Assembly (NCBI GenBank): GCA_949752795.1
Contig: OX457058.1
Location: 156,863,353 to 156,927,352, forward strand
Source: Hyperoodon ampullatus
Lineage: Eukaryota; Chordata; Mammalia; Artiodactyla; Ziphiidae
Direction of reading: 5' to 3'
Length of the DNA stretch: 64,000 bases
Made by a program: the position numbers and the translations under genes
Shown here: piece after piece, positions 1-12,393 of the stretch
Layout: each line of letters begins with the position of its first letter
Position numbering within the stretch: the first letter of the stretch is position 1
The notes under the pieces: generated by a model
Seen by the model: the letters and a program-made list of their open reading frames with translations, nothing else
Told to the model about the DNA's origin: nothing
The model's database searches: none

Positions 1-479
1 TCTGGGCCTCTTAGGATGGAGGCATAAGTTCATGACGTAAAGAAAGTTCCATGGGCCTGCTAAAATCTTACCAATTAGGACTGGAATTTCTTTGCTTATA
101 AGTCATATTAACATTCCTCTTTCTGATATTTTCCCTGACACCCCAATATCCAGAAGTCCAAGACTTTCAGCTGCATGTTGCTGAGAATTTCAGCACTCAG
201 CAGAAACAGTGGTAGTTATTAACTAGTTAGTTGATGGCAGCTTCACCATGACCATAAAGTAAATATTTCAAACCTCCAAACATATACCAACCTCCAAATA
301 ACAAATCCTCTTTAGATGCCTGAGGATTGGCTCTCTAGCTTCTCTTATGGGTCAATCTGTATTGGTAGGGTTGCCTGGAGAGGGCTTATTTGGGCTTCTC
401 AAGTTAGAAAAGAGATGGTTCCCCCATCTATACATATATACTATGAAGCAATTGCTGTTCCCTGGAAAGAAAATTTAGG

Positions 480-775
480 GGTGACACTTCTAATGCCTTC
501 TCTCCAATCCCTTATTTAATTGGTGGAATTGGATGAAGGGTCGGCACATGTATGGTGAGACCCCTTCCTTCTCTTCTTTCTGTTCAGAGGGTTCTTCTCC
601 CTGTGCTGGGTGTACCCAGGCCCAGGACAGTTTCACCTTTGCAGGGGACAATGGGGAAGAGAAAAGGACAAGGCATATGCGTAAGAAGCCTTATGTGGCC
701 TGGTCTGAGACCCAGATCAATTCCGGCATTCAGCTTCACAAGCAATAAAGTTTGCTCGTCCTTTGAACCTGTGTA
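480..775 (+). repeat. Possible LTR-like segment
   Basis: A pyrimidine- and GC-richer stretch ends with 'CAAGCAATAAAGTTTGCTCG' followed by TCCTTTGAACC, which looks like the polyadenylation end of an LTR. No matching partner, TG..CA borders or target duplication were found, so this is tentative. Confidence 0.22.
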
Positions 776-1477
776 TATTTTTCAATTGGCTTGGAATTCA
801 GAATGGAGAGAGCTATGATTTATTGCCCACTTAAACCTCAACATGGTAAAGCAGCAATTCTGTTTCTCTAGCTGTTATATTGCAATGAACATTTTTTATT
901 TATTTGGCAAGTATGTTATATAACTTAAATAATTTTTTTTCAACATCACAGTCTGCTCAAAATTAAATGGTAGTTCTAGAGCAGCAGCCTACATTAAATT
1001 TTTCTTGATGATTATAACTATGTAGGTATGTGAACTCACAGAATTAAAACTGAGTTTGCATAAAATTTACATGTACCTTTCTATACTTAATGGTCTGCTC
1101 TTAGGCAACTTTCAATAATGCATTTTGTTATCATTACCTTTGCTGGCATTAATTAATCCTACTATTTATTGGCTAAGTGTACATTTCCTATTGGTGTGTC
1201 TCTAAGTCAAGGTGAAGGTATCTATCATACTTCAGGGCTCAGAAGGAAGTCTATTTTGCTTAAATCAGACCTTCTTATGAGTCTGCCTAACAGTGATAGA
1301 TTTTGTTGATGTGCTTCAGTTCATGAAAAGTGCATTAAAACCTTGAGCTGAGCCATCTCTCTGAAGCAGCAGTTGGGTCATTACAGTTTGGCAGGCGCTT
1401 TAGATGTGTGTGTGATTTTATGATCGAGTCTGCCTAATTCATCCCAACCCTTCAAAGGGGAAGGAAACGACAATTCC

Positions 1478-1650
1478 TTGAGCATCTTCTGTTATGTGCT
1501 AGCTGCCTGCATATGTTGTTTTATCCTCATAACAAGCTTTTGTGGTAGGTAATATTCTCCCAACATTAAAGATGAGAAAATTGAGGCTTAGAAAATCTAA
1601 ACAATTTGGTCAAGAACACACAGTAAGTGATAGAGTTAAGAGCCAAAGCC
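1478..1650 (-). repeat. MIR fragment
   Basis: 'AAAGATGAGAAAATTGAGGC' followed by 'GGTCAAGAACACACAGTAAG' is the reverse MIR core. Confidence 0.6.
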
Positions 1651-1911
1651 AAAACTGTTTACTCAAAAGCATGTGACTATTGTAGTACGTTAGGGGTTTT
1701 AAAAAGAAAAACAACAGAAAAATCTACAAAGGGCAGACTGATAATTTAATTGATTAAAATGGAATGAGGTATAAGAAAAAATGCACTTTCTCTTTTTTTT
1801 TTGAATCCCATGGCTCTTGATCTATCTTTGTTGAGGTTCAGAGAAGTTGCTAGTCATATGGTAACAAACATATTTCCCTTTCATCTTTACGATACAAAAC
1901 AAAAAAGAGCG

Positions 1912-1936
1912 ACAGAGTGAGAGAGAGAGAGAGAGG
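1912..1936 (+). repeat. (GA)n microsatellite
   Basis: GACAGAGTGAGAGAGAGAGA and a few more GA units. Confidence 0.85.
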
Positions 1937-3709
1937 AAAACTTGGTGATAAATGGAAACCAACACTCAGACTTTGCATCTAATATTCAATAGGGAGTGGT
2001 AGAGACTGTAGTGATTTAGAAACTTGTGCCTTTCTCCTCCAATCAGCTCTGGCCTTTAATTGTGTTTTAGAAATATTATCCCAGGGTTGCTAAATCTTAC
2101 CATTTTCAAAAGAACTTAGAAATCTAACTATTCATGAGAGACCTTCTGATTTTTAAATGTTGAAAACTAAGTCACATTTTAAAAGATAATATGAGTACCA
2201 CCCTTTAAAACATAAAATAATATACATCTGAGGGTCTGATCCAGTTTGTAGGTTCTGTTTGTAACCTCTGTATTACACAATGCAGCTGATAAGTATCTAT
2301 TGGAGAAAAATAATCAACAGACAACAATCAAACCAAAAAGAGCTTTTGTTACTCTTCCAAGAGGTATGCCCCCCAGGTTCAGCATTGTTTGTGTCCCTCT
2401 GGGGTAGACACATAACTCCTGATCCTTTCTGTCCTTCACCAGTGTGGAGATGAAACCTGTGTGTCATGGACATTTGGATTTCAGATGCCCTGCACGCACA
2501 TGTTTGTGCATTCCCTGGATGGACCTGGTTGTCTGGTGAGCAGAGGTGGAATGGCTCATCAGCAGTTATCCTTTGGCAACTGAATCAGAAATGCATCCTG
2601 CTGTCTATTAAGGAAGGTGTCTCTGCTTATAACTAGCTTTCTAAGATGAGGCTTGGTAGATAGCTTTAGTCGCACTCCTGTAATTCCTTGTCTGTATCCC
2701 TAGTACTTCCTTCCCTCTTCTTCTAAGTTTTTACTTTCCTCTGACCTTAATCACTGCCGTAAATGAATCAAAGGTGTTACTGAACATAGATATGACTAGT
2801 TGGCAACAGTAAGATAACTGCTAACTGCTGAAACATGGGTGCTCTAGCATTGCTTGGATGGTGTCTGCCCTGATGGCCTCTGAGCCTCTAGGCCAAGGTC
2901 CAGTGTGAGTGCTGCACAAACCATTGTCCTTCTAAACAGCTAAAGTTCTTCTTCTGCTAGAAGAGAAATATCTACAGCAGAAAGCAGGGGGGTTAGCAGC
3001 AGGGCACACTTGGGGAATAAAGGATTTTATTTATATTTATTTTGAATCTATAGTTTTCTAAATTCCATAAATGTAATTGAGCCATTATCAAGGAAATATT
3101 TGCCGGGGGTATGGGGAGGGCCCTTTGGGCAAGAAAAAAAAATATCCTCTAAGATTTAGCATGTTTATGAACCTTAAACATGCTTTCTCTTTGTTTGGAT
3201 GTGTTGAGCCCTGAGAGACTATCTGAACATGCGAAAGTTTGTGTCTCGGAAAAATTACTGATTTTTTAGAGACCAGACCAGCTGGTTGATATTCTAAAGC
3301 ATTTTTATGCCAAGTCTTTCCGATTTTTCTCTTTCTCAGACTGAATTTCATTTTCATTCCCATAGTTTCAACCTTCTAAACTTCCCCCATTCCTCCTTCC
3401 TCATCTTCATTGCTTGAATTTGTCTGATCTAACCCACCTTTTTCCCACCACTGGCCTCACCCCTCCCAAATAAGGTGGCATTTTCAGTCCTGAAGGACAC
3501 ATAATGCAACCTCTGCCTCCAATCACTTGGGCAGTTTGTCAAGGACTGACTATAGATGTTTATTTTTATTTCTTCTATCTTAATTTAGGGAACTGTATGC
3601 TTGTTTTTATTTGTATTTGTCCCCATCTATTTTGCAATGATATGTTTTTTTTCAGTGCCGCATAATTTTCAAATCGCCGTCACAAACATCTCTTTTTTTT
3701 ACCTTCATC

Positions 3710-3850
3710 ACCACCCAGCAAGCTCGGTGATGCCAACTCTGTCTTACACCTGAGGAAACTATGCCCAGAGTATTTGTGACTTGTCCCAGGATCTGCATTA
3801 AGTAAACAACTAGAACTTAGATCCGTGTCTTCTGGTTCCAGTAGTATTTC
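3710..3850 (-). repeat. MIR fragment
   Basis: 'CACCTGAGGAAACTATGCCC', 'GACTTGTCCCAGGATC' and 'AGATCCGTGTCTTCTGG' follow the reverse MIR order. Confidence 0.5.
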
Positions 3851-4689
3851 CCTTTTCACAATACCAGGGTGGAGTTTACACTCTTAAGGACTGAATAATG
3901 CTAAATATATTTTTTAGCTTCTGATGGGTCTGACAGAGTACCCTATCTAGAGTGTATAATCAGCAGATACTTGATTGCAAAACCTCTGTGACTTGACTCT
4001 GACTTATGAAACATGGATTTGGAGAAATAAAGATATCGTTTTAAAAATATAATGATATGTAAAGATCCTCAATTTGGCAAGTCTAGTGCAAATTGAAAGT
4101 GGATGGTGATTGTAGTACAGCTCACTTAGAGGTGGACCTAGAAGACTGCGATGAAGGGACAAGCTCCCAAAGGGCAGAGCTTGAACGTTACACTGACCCT
4201 CAGTCACTGCATTGAGGAGTAGAGAAGAAAGCAGGAAAATGAAAACGAGTTTCTCTGGAAGGGTGGCATCTTGGATAATTCAAGGGTAAAAATGGTGTTT
4301 AATGGGAATCAAATTGTTCAAGGAACTGGTAATGGGAGGGAGTGGTATCCACATCTAGGACTTCAGTTTGAATCTAGTCTAAGTAAAAAAAGCAGAGTGG
4401 ACTGAGGACCTTGGTAATGGATTACAAACCTCTCACCTCCAGGTCTACAGAGCAAGCTCTCCTTGGGCTGCATAGGCTCGCTGGCAATTATCCTGAATAC
4501 TGTTTTAGTAAACTACATGAAATAAATGAGTGCCCATGGTCCCCTGAGATGTTGTCATGGCTCACAGTTTCAGACACACTCTTCTAAAGTAAAATCATAG
4601 CAAAAATCAAAAAGCAATAAATGGAACATTGATGGAGATGTTGCAGTCTGCACTACAGTGTTGCTTGCTGAGAAATGCAAAGATGCTTT

Positions 4690-4800
4690 CACCATTGTGT
4701 CAGGTGCTCAGCTGAACATTTATTGAGCTGTCTGTATGGAGAAAGACATAGAAAATAAAAATGTATTTTCTGCCCTCATGATGCTCACGATGTGATTAGG
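4690..4800 (-). repeat. L2 3'-end fragment
   Basis: 'CAGGTGCTCAGCTGAACATT' and 'CTGCCCTCATGATGCTCACG' match the reverse L2 tail. Confidence 0.4.
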
Positions 4801-5422
4801 GGAAAGAACCGTTTCATTAAAAACAAAACAAAACACTGAAATGAATCAATGCAAACAATCGACTTTATTATTGAATAGAGGCTGGAGGGGTTGTGAGATA
4901 ACTAGTTAAAGATGGCTCTGGGAGGGCACGTATGCAGAATTGTGTTTAGCTCTGTACATCTTTGTACACTGACTAGGAAAGCCAGATTCTCTGGCAGAGG
5001 GAAGTCTCGTCTCCATATAGGAAAGGATACCTCATTTGGTGTTGGTCTGAACCAGGCCTAGGAGATCTGTTCTGCTTTTTTGTCATTACTGGATCAGTGA
5101 TCCCTAATGATCAACCAGTGCATTCCCTGGAACTCATGTTGACTGACTCTAGATCGTCCTGATCATCTGAATCCATGGTTTGTTCTGAGTTACGTCTGGG
5201 ATAGTTTCACATTTCTGAGAAGCCTTCTTGGAAGTAAAGTCCCAAGCATTCCACTGACTGTTCAGGGGCTATCCAAGGGCAGGATTAGAGCTTGACTACA
5301 GATGCCTTTTGATGGACACAGAGAAGTCTAGATTCTCCTGAATCATCATCACTTTACTTAAAAAGCAAAGGAGAGGGTCAGAGAAACTAGCTTTTGGGTA
5401 TGTTAAGTTTTAAGGTCTTATT

Positions 5423-5478
5423 CAAACACACATACACATGCACATGCACACACTTACATAGGCATGCATACACACAAA
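5423..5478 (+). repeat. Impure CA-rich tract
   Basis: Interrupted CA repeats with CATGCA variants. Confidence 0.75.
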
Positions 5479-7099
5479 TCTATTTCCCTAGCAGTGTGTT
5501 CCTTAGACTTTTGGATGAAATCATTTAGCATCTTTATATCAGTGAATAAAATTGTAGCACACTCATAAAGAAGAGAGAGAATAAGGAATGTTTGTGCCCT
5601 TTAAATGCCATAATGTAAATACTTCTTCATATTGTGCATGGATTTTTTATAAACGCCGTGGATAATTTGTGTATCTGAAGCTGTGGCTAGCTACCAGATG
5701 ACTCACAGTGCATGCCAGATCATAGAGGAGCAATGACTTCCTAGTTTCTCAGGGGTATTTCCCCCATTTGCCTGAAACTTACATTACAGTTTGGTAGCAA
5801 TATTAAATTCAAGTAAATTAAAATAAGGTTATGTATTCTCTAATTATTCTATCAAAAGAGCAGGCAGCTTTGAAATAATTCTCAGTGTTGCTATGTTGGA
5901 TGCTTTTCCAAAGGCATGAGTCAGCTCCCTGTGACACGTTTTCAAGTCTCCCGTTTGGGTGACTTTTACTTAATCTCACCCCTGGCCCATGGAAGGTGTC
6001 CTTCTTTTCATACTTTTGCCAGGATGCCCAGATTACTCTCCCCTACAGTGACTATGACACTGGCATGGAGGCCAGAAAACCTGCCTTCTTACTTGCTACA
6101 GCTTGTTTAAATTTCCCTTTTATTTTTTCCTCTCTTGCTTTTATTATGATGGTTGGGGGTAGGTCAGAAACAAGCTTTTGAATTAGAAATGCTGATAAGA
6201 TCCAAGAGAAACTGTTACAGTGGTGATAGTTGACAAAGAGGAGGACCATAAAATATCACCTGGATGAAATACCTCGCTGCAATGCTATCTCCAGGACACA
6301 TACACACCACCGTCCCTGCGTGCAGACAGGCACTGCTGATATATTAGAGTCTGCTGGCCATTTTCTTTATGATAACTAGGAAAGGAAAAATGAGCCCTTA
6401 TTTCAGTATGTTCGTCCCACGATGATGACACAATAGATTCTCCTTGCAGGTAAACCAAGAGAGCTCAGTTAATCACCATTTATCACTCAAGGGACTCAAG
6501 TGCCTTGCAGATGCATGGGAGCCCTGGAGACTGAGATATTCATTGGGTTGCAATTCTATTCTCTTCTTTCATTCCATCTAATGTAATAAACTCAAGTCCT
6601 GGCATCAGAGTGATGTGTGCTGGCTTTTAGAGTCCCAAGCCTTTAACATGTACATGATTCACTCCACAGAACTAGATACATTTTCAGAAAGAAAATGTCA
6701 TATCATTATAATTTTAATAACTTTACAACTTCGCTCCATCCCCTCTGTTACCAGCCTATTCCTAGCTACCATCATCTTTTGCCAGAAGCCTCTAATTTAT
6801 TTTTCTGTATCTGCAGCTGCCCACCTTCAAACAGTGTTATGTTGAATTGATTTTAGTATCTAAACTAGCCTTAATGGATCTGAGATAGATTAGTTTATGC
6901 CTAAATAGGATGAATTTTAATATATTTTGTCTTATTAGAAATGTGCTCTATTTGTCAGTAATAGTTGAATGCGTCGGTACAGGCTCCCCATTTGACTCTC
7001 CCGCTCCTATTTGAGTTACTCTGACCATGTTAACATAAACCATTGATCAAAAACTAAAGAAAAAAATCATGGCCAGCTAAATTGTGCAAGATTTTATAA

Positions 7100-7312
7100 C
7101 AGGGGTCAGCAAACTTTTTCTGTGAAGGACCAGACAGTAAATATTTTAGGCTTAGAGGCCACGTGATCTCTGTTGCAACTGCTCAGCTCTGCTATTGTAG
7201 TGCTACAGCAGCCAAAAACAATATAGAAATGAATGAGCACAGCTGTGTCCCAATAAAACTTTATTTACATGAACAGGCAACAGCCAAATTTGGCCATAGT
7301 TGCTGATCTCTG
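7100..7312 (+). mobile_element. hAT-type non-autonomous DNA transposon relic (copy 1)
   Basis: Ends form an imperfect inverted repeat: CAGGGGTCAGCAAAC at the left, and the complement of GTTGCTGATCTCTG at the right. The inner words 'AATAAAACTTTATTTACA' and 'TAAATATTTTAGGC' belong to a widespread mammalian family. A second, older copy lies at 33975-34200. Confidence 0.65.
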
Positions 7313-7994
7313 CTTCAGGCCATTCTGCCTCCTGCGTCTTTTGCATACCCATTCTCCAAAGGCATCATAAAAAAATGCAGTCATCTACATTGTATTTTCT
7401 GGTAATCCCAAAGTACTAAATCTCTCAGTTCTGAAATGTGTATACTATTTTTTTTTCCTTTGGTTAGAAAATGGTATAGAGTTTAGCCTGGGAATTCATC
7501 TATGGGAATGACCGAGAATGCCTTGCTTATTAAACCAAGAATTCTTGGTTGAGGTTTGTTATTCACCTAGGCCCATTCTCCTTGAAGCCATAATGTTAAC
7601 TCAATCTGTCACTTGAAAGATAGGCAAATAGTAAAGCATTTTGGAGAATCACTGAAGGTTTCCTTACTGCCACAGAATAGGTCTTGAAAGGTTATTAGCT
7701 GTTTGCTGGTCTGTCTTCCCTATGGGAGCTGCTGCTCCTCCTTGGACTGGAATATCTAGTTCTAGGACAGGGAGTTTCTCCTTTGATGCCCACTCAGAAC
7801 TGATTATACCTCTTCATGGAAACTGACTAGAATGACCTAGTCTGTAGTGAAGGGTCAAGGGACTAAATTGGGTTTGGAATTATCAACTAATGTCATTGTG
7901 CCCGGGGAGATGTACTGGGAGGCTTTCCTAGGGTAGTAACAATGAGTGATAAGAAAAAGGGGTTACCAAGAGCAGACAGGGAAAATATCACAGG

Positions 7995-8075
7995 ATGTGT
8001 ACTCTAGACCCACCACCTTCTGGCTGTGTGAGCTTGCTTTGCCAAGTTTACCTCTGTAAAAAGGGCACTTGAATA
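7995..8075 (+). repeat. MIR fragment
   Basis: 'CCACCTTCTGGCTGTGTGAG' and 'TTTACCTCTGTAAAAAGGGC' match the forward MIR core. Confidence 0.4.
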
Positions 8076-8403
8076 GAGTAGGAGCAAGTCAGATTATCCA
8101 CACATGCTCATTGCTCACCCTGTGCTCTGAGGGCCAGACGAGTTTAGACCAAATATTCAAAATTCACATATAGGTACACACAGGCATGCCCTCAGGTACA
8201 TGTGTGTATTGTATGTGTTGTGTTTGTGTTGTGTGCATGCATACATACCTCATAGAAGGAGTATTGTGAGCAATGAATTAGACTATGTATGTAAACATTT
8301 GTAGATCAGTTTCTGTCATGCAATGCATGCTTTATGGGTGTTTGCTGTGTGGCTGAAGTTTTGTGCTCCCTACTGCAGAGTTTCCAATAGTGACAGTATT
8401 CAT

Positions 8404-8567
8404 ACTATAGGGCAGGTATTTCTTGGCTGTGTATTGTTGGATATTGAGCAACATCTCTGGCCTGTACCTCCTAGAGCCCATTAGCGCCCCACCCCTAGTT
8501 GTGACAAGCAAAAATGTCTCCAGGAATTGCCAAATGTCCCTGGGTACCAAATCACCCCAGCTGAAAC
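8404..8567 (-). mobile_element. MER20-like hAT relic
   Basis: Read on the - strand it contains the family words 'GGACATTTGGCAATTCCTGG', TTGTCACAACTAGGGGTGGGGCGC and TGTTGCTCAATATCC, in consensus order. It lies next to a MER5-like relic at 8600. Confidence 0.6.
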
Positions 8568-8599
8568 CATAGCCCTAGTGGAACCAAAACATTAATATA

Positions 8600-8782
8600 A
8601 GGAATTCATTCCCAGACTCTAGCAAGTATCTAAATCACCAGGAGAGCTTGTGAACTTACAGATTGCTGGGTCCCACTCCAGGGTTTCTGATTCAGAGTCT
8701 GGTTTTAGATCCAAGAATTTACATTTCTAATGAGTTCCTAAGTGATGATGATGCTGATCCTGCTCCCAGGACCACACTTTGT
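8600..8782 (+). mobile_element. MER5A-like hAT relic
   Basis: Contains 'AAATCACCAGGAGAGCTTGT', 'ACAGATTGCTGGGTCCCACT' and GTTTCTGATTCAGAGTCTGG, and ends with 'CAGGACCACACTTTG', all in the order of this family. Confidence 0.7.
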
Positions 8783-8820
8783 AAGTGTATAGGTAAGAGG
8801 TAAGACACTGTGCTCTCACG

Positions 8821-8870
8821 CTGTGTGTGTGTGTGTGTGCACGCGCACGCACACAGTGTGCATACGCGCA
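8821..8870 (+). repeat. Alternating purine-pyrimidine tract (TG/CG/CA)
   Basis: CTGTGTGTGTGTGTGTGTGC runs into ACGCGCACGCACACAGTGTG and CATACGCGC. Nearly every step alternates purine and pyrimidine, a Z-DNA-prone composition. Confidence 0.85.
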
Positions 8871-9123
8871 AGGTGGGCAGTGGGGGGACAAGCCATTTTG
8901 AGATGCATTTTCTCGGTGAAAAATTTTTGTCTAAATTTTTTAAAAAGCAAAAACGTGATTATTCCATCAACATATGCTCTCTGTAAAATTCAACAGTATA
9001 GAAACTCACAAAGTTAGTTTCTGTTGCCGCTAGACTCCACTTTACATCCCAGATAGTCCACGTAGTACCAATTTGGTATTATCCTTCCAGACATTCTTCC
9101 CTTTCTCCTTCCCTCCCCCCACC

Positions 9124-9151
9124 CTCTCTCTCTCTCTGTATCTGTGTATAA

Positions 9152-9202
<51 letters not shown>
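9124..9202 (+). repeat. (TC)n then (AT)n microsatellite
   Basis: CTCTCTCTCTCTCTGTATCT is followed at about 9156-9200 by an uninterrupted AT run of about 45 bp, ending in CACGTGTATG. Confidence 0.95.
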
Positions 9203-9203
<1 letters not shown>

Positions 9204-10329
9204 GTGTATGTATAATTTTTTGAAAAATAGAGCTGGGATTATAATGTAAAAAAAGATGGAAGATTTTCTGGAAGAATTCTTGGTGATTTAAAAAGTACTT
9301 CCTAATTTTGAGGATTTTGATGTTACTGTGAGCACAGGGCTTAAGGTCTCTTTATTAAGGACGTTGGGTCATTCCTCACAGCTGTGGCAGAGATTTGGGG
9401 GACCAGCAAGGCATTTATGGGAGATGTTCAGTCTGTACTGGGTTTCAGTCAGCACTGCCCTGCCAGCTGTCACCTGAATCCTGCCAGGAGACTGCTCCAG
9501 GCCCTGGTGAAACACTGAGGCTCCTACGGAAATGAACTTTTAATTTTCACTTTATAGTCAGACTTAACTACCAAACGAGGCAGTGTGACATTGGGGTCTG
9601 TCAGTACGAAATGCATGTTCAGAGTGGATTTGAAGGACATAATGAATCAGGATGCTGGTGCATAACCGGTGATTGTTAGAGCCCTGGCTCTGACTTGCAT
9701 CTTATTTACTTGCACCAGCTGTCTTGTCCTTCCTTGATTTCCCTCTTCAGGTCAGAGTTCCTGTTGTCCTGAGCTGTCATCCATGCTCTCTCTCTCTTTT
9801 TTATCTTTTCTGGGAGTTAGAGATGGAACTGTCTTGAGCTATTTATCAGTCTTATCTCTCTTGACCCTCTGTTAGTATTTCAGCCTGTGGATCTAATCCA
9901 CTTTAATTGATTGACCTCTTGCAACCAGACATCAGGGAAACAACAGGAGAAGCACAACTGCAGCTGGGGGGGAAGTTGGATACAATTTTGCTGGTTGGGC
10001 GCAAAGGTCATAGAGACCTGTGCAGATTTAGGAAAATAGAATTTATTTCCAAGCCATTTAACATGAATTTTCTAGGGACAGTCTGTACGGATTCTGGAGT
10101 TGATGATCTTGAATGGGAGACAGTCATTTCAAATACACAGAAAAGTATGGTGTAGGGTGTGTGCAAAAGCCTCTGACTCACCCATCATCTGTCATACTAT
10201 TTCTTACCCAGTTATCTTCACTATCTTTACCATTATCACCATCTTCACCCCCACCATTAACATTATGTTTATATCATCCTTTGAGCAGCACTTCATAATT
10301 TGCCAAGATTTTATTCATTTCTCTTAAGT

Positions 10330-10490
10330 ACCATTCAACACAGGCATTATTATTATTGTTGTCTTTGTATTGTTATTCTCATTTTTCATACAGACAGTTG
10401 AGGCCTGTTCCAGATCATCTGGGCAACAAGATACAGAGCCTTGACTGGGCTCAGGTCTTCTGCTTCTAGATCTTAAAGGCTCTGGGACCC
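10330..10490 (-). repeat. MIR fragment with a short ATT/GTT-rich stretch
   Basis: 'TTTTTCATACAGACAGTTGA' and 'CAGGTCTTCTGCTTCTAGAT' fit a worn reverse MIR; the start is an ATT/GTT-rich stretch. Confidence 0.4.
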
Positions 10491-11160
10491 AGAGCAGACA
10501 TTTTCTTCTTCCCTCCCTGCCCTTCCTGCCACACACACAGCCACATTTAAGCTCCTCGAGGGAAGGAGACTGGGTCATTGTCATGGGATGACAGTGGAAG
10601 TCCAAACCCTCTCCCAGTTGCACAGGTTGGAGCCTTGTCAGTTTGAGTGATTCCGGATAGGATTATTCTCTATCTTGGACTTCTTGAGGGAGAGACCTGG
10701 TCTCAAATCCCTTCATAGCACATGGCTTTGCACACCAGAAGTGTACACTCACTGCTTATTATCTAACAGTTGTCTTCGGTCTAGGACAAGGAGATGATAA
10801 TATTGAAAAATGGACTTATGATCTTCACTGAAACATAATTAATAGCCACGTAAAGAACCCATACATGATCTAATAAATGCAGGGTGTTTTATCCTAGTGA
10901 ACTTCAATAAAATCCTCCCACAGTCAAAATTATCTGATGAATCAAGTAAATTGTACCTCATCCTTTTGTATTTTACAGATTGCATATATAAAGCATAATG
11001 AGACTATATGTTTTGCCCAAGATTTATTGCAAAAAAAATTCTCAATACAAATGACCAATTCAATGCTTTATCCCATACTGTTCAAATCCTAGTTAGCCTT
11101 CCATGGTATAAAAGCATATTAACACAGTTTTTTCTATCACGACCACACATTATAATTTAT

Positions 11161-11225
11161 ATTCATTCATTCACTTATCCATTAATTTAACAAGTATTTG
11201 CTGAGCACCTGTTAGGATCCCTACA
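11161..11225 (-). repeat. L2 3'-end fragment
   Basis: 'ATTCATTCATTCACTTATCC' and 'ACAAGTATTTGCTGAGCACC' match the reverse L2 end. Confidence 0.5.
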
Positions 11226-12393
11226 TTTGAAATACACACAAATAGGTTAGGCAGACAGGTTAGGCAGGTTATACAGATGTAAAGTGTATAATATGTAATA
11301 CATATACCATTTTTATATAAATAACTCAGTTGCAACATGAATACATATAATGGAAACATAACAAGGTGGAAAACCCATGGGTTTTAAAGTCAGACAGACC
11401 TGTATTCTAATATTAAATATATATTTTAGTACTTGTGCAAATTCTCAATTGTCTGAATCTTGATCTTTTTAACCTATAAAATTTGGAGGGGGGATTGGAA
11501 CCAAGATGGCAGAGAAGAAGGATGTGCTCTCACTCCCTCTTGTGAGAACACCAGAATCACAACTAGCTGCTGGACAATCAGCTACAGAGAGACACTAGAA
11601 CTCATCAAAATGATACCCCATATCCAAAGACAAAGGAGAAGCCACAATGAGATGGTAGGAGGGGCACAATCACAGTAAAACCAAATCCCTTAACTGCTGG
11701 GTGGACTCACAGTCTGGAGAACACTTATACCACAGAAGTCCAACCTCTGGGGTGGAGGTTCTGAGCCCCATGTCAGGCTTCCCAACCTGGGGGTCCAGTA
11801 ACGGGAGGAGGAATTCCTAGAGAATCAGACATTGAAGGCTAGAGGGATTTGATTGCAGGACTTTGACAGGACTGGGGGAAACAGAGGCTCCACTCTTGGA
11901 GGGCACACACAAAGTAGTGTGTGCATCGGGACCCAGGGGAAGGAGCAGTGACCCCAGGGGAGACTGAACCAGACCTACCTGTTGGTGTTGGGTGGTCTCC
12001 TGCAGAGGCGGGGGCTGGCTCTGGCTCACCTTGGGGACGAGGACACTGGCAGCAGAAGTTCTGGGAAGTACTCCTTGGCATGAGCACTCCCAGAGTCTGC
12101 TATTAGCCCCACCAAAGAGACCAGGTCGGCTCCAGTGTTGGGTTGCCTCCAGCCAAACAACCAACAGGGAGGGAACCCAGCCCCACCCATCAGCAGTCAA
12201 GTGGATTAAAGTTTTACTGAGCTCCACTCACCAGAGCAACAGTCAGCTCTACGCACCATCAGTCCCTCCCATCAGGAAACTTGCATAAGCCTCTTAGATA
12301 GCCTCATCCACCAGAGGGAAGACAGCAGAAGCAAGAAGAACTACAGTCCTGCAGCCTGTGGAACAAAACCACATTCACAGAAAGATAGACAAG

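Larger units (their letters stand above)
1..11484 (+). other. NRXN3 intron, first part
   Basis: AT-rich intron upstream of the 23093 exon. Apart from the listed MIR, L2, hAT and simple repeats, stretches such as 830-1470, 1950-3700, 4810-7090, 7320-7990 and 9210-10320 show nothing I recognise: no exon-like frames with good splice sites and no RNA genes. Short frames here are chance. Confidence 0.8.

Noticed and set aside
3088..3363. 91-codon - strand frame
   Set aside because: No splice context, no recognisable domain, and length within chance for this size of window.
11817..12288. Frames up to 136 codons on both strands
   Set aside because: They fall in the GC-richer L1 5' UTR and have no relation to a known protein.
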